From assembly GCA_946411985.1 (NCBI GenBank), contig CAMKFY010000034.1, positions 1 through 9,377 of the forward strand: 9,377 nucleotides of DNA, read 5' to 3'. Shown in pieces: positions 6,474 to 9,377 of this stretch. The stretch comes from an uncultured Clostridiaceae bacterium (GTDB taxonomy: Bacteria > Bacillota > Clostridia > Oscillospirales > Ruminococcaceae). A program made the translations under genes and the position numbers. Numbering within the stretch: position 1 is the stretch's first letter; each line of letters opens with the position of its first letter. The notes under the pieces are model-generated. The model saw only the letters and a list, made by a program, of their open reading frames with translations, was not told the DNA's origin and searched no databases.

Positions 6474-6845
6474 TTATTTTACTATTTCGTTTGAGTATGA
6501 GTTGTATGAGTTATATGAGTCGCTATAAGATGAACTAGGTGTTGAGCTTGTGTAAGGGTCGTATGAGCTATATGAGTTGCTATAAGTTGTGGTATAAGAT
6601 GAGCTAGGTGTTGTGCTTGTGTAAGGGTCGTATGAGCTATATGAGTCGCTATAAGATGAGCTAGGTGTCGTGCTTGGGTATGGGTTGTATGTGTTGCTAT
6701 AAGTTGTGCTGTAAGTTGGATTAGATGTTGAGTAAGGGTCTACATAGGTTGTAGTTGTTGGCGCTGCAAAAGCAGTTAAACCTCCAAAAACAGATACTAC
6801 TCCACAGATAGCCAAAGCTTTTGCAAATTTTTTTAAACCTTTCAT
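6474..6845 (-). CDS. Exported Ser/Tyr/Thr/Pro-repeat protein, unknown function
   Basis: I recognise no family. The 123-residue product begins with a clear signal peptide: basic KGLKK, a hydrophobic core (about 9-23) and a likely cut after AFA (27/28). The mature part (96 residues) is almost only Ser (30), Tyr (19), Thr, Pro, Asn and Asp. It has no Cys, and its only Lys is the last residue. Imperfect units of 18-23 residues are marked by recurring (D/N)PY (36-38, 54-56, 73-75, 96-98), then STTPSSSY-S-D-S-Y or similar. It has no sortase motif, membrane anchor or folded domain, so it is probably secreted and disordered, perhaps a matrix- or surface-associated polymer; that role is inference. GGAGG (6860-6856) lies 10 nt before the ATG, and a strong terminator follows. 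Amyloid-like or tyrosine-cross-linked behaviour is possible but unsupported by homology. Confidence 0.8.
   Translation of the reverse strand: MKGLKKFAKALAICGVVSVFGGLTAFAAPTTTTYVDPYSTSNPTYSTTYSNTYNPYPSTTPSSSYSDSYSSYDPYTSTTPSSSYTTTYSNSYSSYDPYTSSTPSSSYSDSYNSYNSYSNEIVK
6528..6690 (-). repeat. Tandem coding repeats in the Ser/Tyr-rich gene
   Basis: 6528-6577 and 6597-6646 match at 48 of 50 bases and are displaced by 69 bp (23 codons). A third, more diverged unit starts at 6654, displaced by 57 bp (19 codons). All spacings are multiples of three, so gains and losses keep the frame. The near-identity of the first two units suggests recent expansion by slippage or recombination, and unit number may vary between strains. 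Confidence 0.85.
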
Positions 6846-6872
6846 TATTTAAAAACCTCCGTTTTTTTTATA

Positions 6873-6888
6873 AGACATTTTAATGTCT
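6873..6888. promoter_or_regulatory. 16-bp palindrome in the leader of the Ser/Tyr-repeat gene
   Basis: AGACATT (6873-6879) and AATGTCT (6882-6888) form a perfect 7-bp inverted repeat with a 2-bp centre, 12 bp upstream of the GGAGG site. With only 2 nt between the arms it is better suited to binding a dimeric regulator as DNA than to forming an RNA hairpin, although a shorter RNA stem could form. I found no confident -10/-35 pair for this gene. Weak candidates lie upstream (for example TTAACA at 6972-6967 on the minus strand). Confidence 0.45.
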
Positions 6889-7090
6889 GAAGTTATTATG
6901 CCCAAATATTTTCTATAATTCTTTAAAACATAAATTTGGCAATATATTACTTGGAAATATATTTCTTGTTAAAATATTACAAAATATTGTGTTTATTTTT
7001 TTATTAAGTTTTAGTAACACAACTAAAGTTATTTTAATATGTTTAAATATTTCAACAATATATTATACTTTAATAGGTGATGTTAATATT

Positions 7091-7124
7091 TTGCAAATTG
7101 CAAGTATTGTTGAATTAGTTGCAA
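7091..7124. promoter_or_regulatory. Cluster of three TTGCAA palindromes (candidate operator)
   Basis: The self-complementary hexamer TTGCAA occurs at 7091-7096, 7098-7103 and 7119-7124. The spacings are 7 bp and 21 bp, the latter about two helical turns. The first two form a 13-bp inverted repeat around a single A. The cluster lies in the spacer that serves the hydrogenase and repeat-protein genes, so it may bind a regulator of one or both. It does not match the clostridial Rex consensus well. Regulator unknown. Confidence 0.35.
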
Positions 7125-7297
7125 AATTAATTAAATTATTAAACCAATATTGTGTTTAACTAAATATATTATTTTAATATTGTTTAAAATTGTAATTTTT
7201 GTTAGCATTTTTTTAGAGGTTTATTTTTTAAATAAAATATGTTTATATGTTTTTTGGGGAATATGGCTATTTTTGTAATTTGTGTTGGAGAATGATG

Positions 7298-7327
7298 TTG
7301 TTATTAGTGGTTATTTTATGTTATTAT
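7298..7327 (+). promoter_or_regulatory. Candidate extended -10 promoter of the hydrogenase gene
   Basis: TTGTTA (7298-7303) and TATTAT (7322-7327) are separated by 18 bp, with TG at 7319-7320 giving an extended -10 element (TGnTATTAT). Transcription would begin near 7334, about 41 nt before the ATG at 7375. It is weaker than the promoters of the other operons, and other A/T-rich matches exist upstream. Confidence 0.45.
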
Positions 7328-7374
7328 ATTGGTGAGTTGTTTATTTTTTAGGTTTGGAAGGAGTTTTAGTTTTT

Positions 7375-8889
7375 ATGAAAGGAATAACAACTAACGTTAC
7401 AAGGCTAAGGAGAGCTGTTTTTAGAGAAATAGCAAGGTTTGCTTACGAAGAAAAAGATTATAGAAAAATAGATGAGTTGCCAGCAAAATTATTGTCTGGC
7501 AGTGAGGAGCTGTATAGAGGCAATAAATACCTAGAAATAGATATTTTGTCGCAAAGGTTACGGCTTGCTATGGGTTTATCTTTAAATGAAGATAATAGGT
7601 GCGATAGCATTTCTAAAGATATTGAAAGAGCTGTTGTTGGAGAAAAATATTATAATTTGCCACTTATTAATGTTATAAAATATGCGTGTAATGCTTGTAG
7701 TGAAAAGAGATATTTTGTAACAAATATATGTAGCGGTTGTGTTGCGCGGCCGTGTCAGGAGGTTTGCCCTAAAGATGCTATACATTTTGATGAAAACAGA
7801 AAAAGCAAAATAGATAGCAGCAAATGTGTAAAATGTGGGCGCTGTGCCAATGTATGCCCATATGGAGCAATAGTAAAGCAGGAAAGGCCTTGTGCTGCAG
7901 CGTGTGGGGTAGATGCTATTTCGTCTGATGAATTTGGCAAAGCTGCAATAAACCCTGAAAAATGTGTATCTTGCGGGGCTTGCATGGCTTCTTGTCCATA
8001 TGGAGCAATAGCAGATAAAAGCCAAATATTTCAGCTTATAAAAGCTATAAAAGATGGGGCTAAGGTGGTGGCTGCTATTGCGCCTGCTTTTGTTGGGCAG
8101 TTCGGGGAAGATATATCTGCTGAACAGTTAAAAGCTGCGTTTAAGGAGCTTGGTTTTTCTGATGTTGTTGAGGTAGCAATAGGCGCAGACCTTTGTTCTT
8201 TTGGCGAAGCGCAGGAATTTATACATAAGGTGCCTAGTAGCCAACCTTTTATGGCTACTTCCTGCTGCCCTGCATGGTCTGTTATGGCTAAACGAAATTT
8301 TACAGATTTAGCGGAATATATATCTATGGAACTAACTCCAATGGTGTTTACAGGGAGGTTAATAAAGAATAAAAACCCAGATGTTAAGGTGGCTTTTATT
8401 GGGCCGTGCACTGCAAAAAAATTGGAAGCTTTAAGAAAATCTGTAAGAAGTGATATAGATTTTGTGTTAACATTTGAAGAGGTTATTGGCATGTTTGAGG
8501 CTAAAGGTGTAGATATTAAAAATAAAGCTCCAGATTGCGGTTTTGAAAAAGCTAGCGCAGATGGCAGAAATTTTGCAATATCAAATGGTGTTGCAAATGC
8601 TGTAGCAGCCTGCGCTAAAAAGTTAACCGGAAAGGATATACCTATAGACTCTGCACAGGGCTTAAAAAACTGTAAAACAATGCTTTTAATGGCAAGAGCA
8701 GGGAAAAGGCAGGGTTATTTATTGGAAGGAATGGCTTGCGTTGGCGGTTGCGTTGGCGGGCCTGGCACAGTAAAAGAAATTAATAAGGCCACAAAGTGTG
8801 TTAATTCTTTTTCTAAGTTGGCTAAAAAGGAACATGCTTTTGAAAGCGAATATGTAGGCCTTTTAAAAGAGCTCATAGATGAAAAATAG
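7375..8889 (+). CDS. Monomeric group B [FeFe] hydrogenase with N-terminal ferredoxin-like clusters
   Basis: An iron-only hydrogenase-type enzyme (proton reduction or H2 oxidation with ferredoxin as likely partner), soluble and 504 residues from this ATG. The N-terminal part is Cys-rich: C119/122/127/131, C151/154/157/161, the C173/C177 pair and C197/200/203/207, plus C105/C108. These fit three or more [4Fe-4S] clusters. The H-cluster domain has TSCCPAW (295-301; C297, C298), GPCTAKKLE (343-351; C345) and EGMACVGGC (451-459; C455, C459), so all four cluster-binding cysteines and the proton-relay cysteine are present. GPC in place of the usual MPC, together with the Cys pattern, places it with group B enzymes (such as the C. 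pasteurianum CpIII class), whose role is poorly known. The ATG at 7375 is chosen because GGAAGGAG (7356-7363) ends 11 nt upstream; an earlier TTG at 7354 lies in front of that site. The stop overlaps trmK. The maturases HydE, HydF and HydG are not in the window. Confidence 0.93.
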   Translation: MKGITTNVTRLRRAVFREIARFAYEEKDYRKIDELPAKLLSGSEELYRGNKYLEIDILSQRLRLAMGLSLNEDNRCDSISKDIERAVVGEKYYNLPLINVIKYACNACSEKRYFVTNICSGCVARPCQEVCPKDAIHFDENRKSKIDSSKCVKCGRCANVCPYGAIVKQERPCAAACGVDAISSDEFGKAAINPEKCVSCGACMASCPYGAIADKSQIFQLIKAIKDGAKVVAAIAPAFVGQFGEDISAEQLKAAFKELGFSDVVEVAIGADLCSFGEAQEFIHKVPSSQPFMATSCCPAWSVMAKRNFTDLAEYISMELTPMVFTGRLIKNKNPDVKVAFIGPCTAKKLEALRKSVRSDIDFVLTFEEVIGMFEAKGVDIKNKAPDCGFEKASADGRNFAISNGVANAVAACAKKLTGKDIPIDSAQGLKNCKTMLLMARAGKRQGYLLEGMACVGGCVGGPGTVKEINKATKCVNSFSKLAKKEHAFESEYVGLLKELIDEK

Positions 8890-9377
8890 CGGTGAAGAAT
8901 TAAGGCTTTCCAAAAAGTTAAAAGCTATTTGCAGTTTGGTGGAAGGGAAAGTTGTGGCAGACGTTGGGTGTGACCATGGCTACCTTTCAATTTATTTAGC
9001 ACTAAAAAAGCAAAATATATATGTTTACGCTTGCGATGTTCGGCAAGGCCCGTTAAATGTGGCAAAGAGGAATGCGTTAAAGTATGGCGTTAAAGAAAAA
9101 ATTTGTTTCATACTTTCAGACGGGCTTAAAAATGTGCCCAAAGATGCGGATTGCATAGTGGTGGCCGGAATGGGCGGGCAGCTTATACTTCGCATAGTGT
9201 TGGAAACCTATTGGGCGAGAAATTATAATATAAAGTTTATTTTGCAGCCGCAAAGTTTTATATATCATTGTAGGTATAATTTATATTTAAATGGTTTTGA
9301 AATAGTAGAGGAAGTTCCTGTTTTGCAAAAAGGTAAATGTTATGTTATATTTGTTGTCAAATATTCTGGTAAAAGCG
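8879..9377 (+). CDS. trmK: tRNA (adenine22-N1)-methyltransferase TrmK, 3' end cut by the window
   Basis: An SAM-dependent methyltransferase that makes 1-methyladenosine at position 22 of some tRNAs in Gram-positive bacteria. The 166 visible residues start MKNSGEELRLSKKLKAI, typical of the family (LSKRL-x-AI). Then come the SAM-binding motif ADVGCDHGYL (27-36), acidic D53 after strand 2 (ACDVRQGPL), SDGL (80-83), VAGMGG (95-100), LQPQ (122-125) and NGFEIVEE (138-145). The family is about 225-235 residues, so roughly 60 are missing beyond the window. The ATG lies 11 nt inside the end of the hydrogenase frame, in a different frame, with only a weak AAAGAG site upstream. It is therefore probably cotranscribed with and translationally coupled to the hydrogenase. 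Confidence 0.93.
   Translation, partial: MKNSGEELRLSKKLKAICSLVEGKVVADVGCDHGYLSIYLALKKQNIYVYACDVRQGPLNVAKRNALKYGVKEKICFILSDGLKNVPKDADCIVVAGMGGQLILRIVLETYWARNYNIKFILQPQSFIYHCRYNLYLNGFEIVEEVPVLQKGKCYVIFVVKYSGKS

Larger units (their letters stand above)
6889..7374. other. AT-rich divergent spacer between the repeat-protein gene and the hydrogenase gene
   Basis: This stretch of about 490 bp separates two divergent genes and must hold both control regions. I see no gene or known RNA. It contains the TTGCAA cluster (7091-7124), a candidate hydrogenase promoter (7298-7327) and the hydrogenase ribosome binding site GGAAGGAG (7356-7363). From about 7250 the plus strand becomes noticeably T/G-rich, unlike the A/T-balanced sequence before it. 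Confidence 0.65.

Noticed and set aside
7107..7124. Rex-like site (TTGTTGAATTAGTTGCAA) upstream of the hydrogenase
   Set aside because: The left half fits the clostridial Rex pattern, but the right half matches only about four of seven positions, too weak to annotate.
7354..7374. TTG start extending the hydrogenase by seven codons
   Set aside because: The GGAAGGAG ribosome binding site lies inside this extension and is well placed for the ATG at 7375.
8031..8492. A 153-codon open frame on the minus strand opposite the hydrogenase
   Set aside because: It lies antisense to the H-cluster domain, whose motifs are intact on the plus strand. I see no start signal or recognisable domain.
1..9377. 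CRISPR array, tRNA/rRNA genes, insertion sequences or phage genes
   Set aside because: No regularly spaced direct repeats with unique spacers, no cloverleaf or rRNA-like sequence, and no transposase or phage protein were seen. The repeats present are two-copy upstream repeats and in-frame coding repeats.

Overview
This is an AT-rich window from a low-GC anaerobic Firmicute, most likely a member of Clostridia. The evidence is the secG-rnr gene pair, a trmK-type tRNA methyltransferase, a soluble clostridial-type group B [FeFe] hydrogenase, strong GGAGG-like ribosome binding sites, TTG starts and near-consensus sigma-A promoters. Heavy use of AUA, UUA and AGA/AGG codons and very AT-rich spacers would fit a host-associated or gut lineage, but the sequence does not prove that. 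No phage, IS, CRISPR or RNA gene was recognised.

Layout. Positions 1-466 are non-coding and AT-rich, with two copies of a bipartite direct repeat; the second copy encloses a perfect TTGACA-17-TATAAT promoter. That promoter drives a two-gene rightward operon (467-3431): a soluble histidine kinase-like protein with two tandem, internally duplicated PAS-like segments, followed 10 bp later by pyrG (CTP synthase). The pyrG stop codon faces the rnr stop codon with one base between them. The leftward operon is secG-rnr (5707-3433), with its own promoter at 5759-5787.

Next is a pair of leftward, separately transcribed small genes for envelope proteins. One is a roughly 100-residue single-pass membrane protein with a Ser/Gln/Thr-rich tail (6327-6025). 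The other is a 123-residue exported protein made of Ser/Tyr/Thr/Pro repeats (6845-6474), closed by a strong intrinsic terminator. A spacer of about 500 bp with operator-like palindromes separates them from a rightward pair: a monomeric group B [FeFe] hydrogenase (7375-8889) whose 3' end overlaps trmK by 11 nt. trmK runs off the window.

How the genes relate. pyrG (pyrimidine nucleotide supply), secG (protein export), rnr (RNA decay) and trmK (tRNA modification) are housekeeping genes. The hydrogenase belongs to fermentative or redox metabolism. The least explained parts are the duplicated-sensor kinase tied to pyrG, the repeat region in front of it, and the two low-complexity envelope proteins. 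I did not find a clear new multi-gene defence or mobile system.
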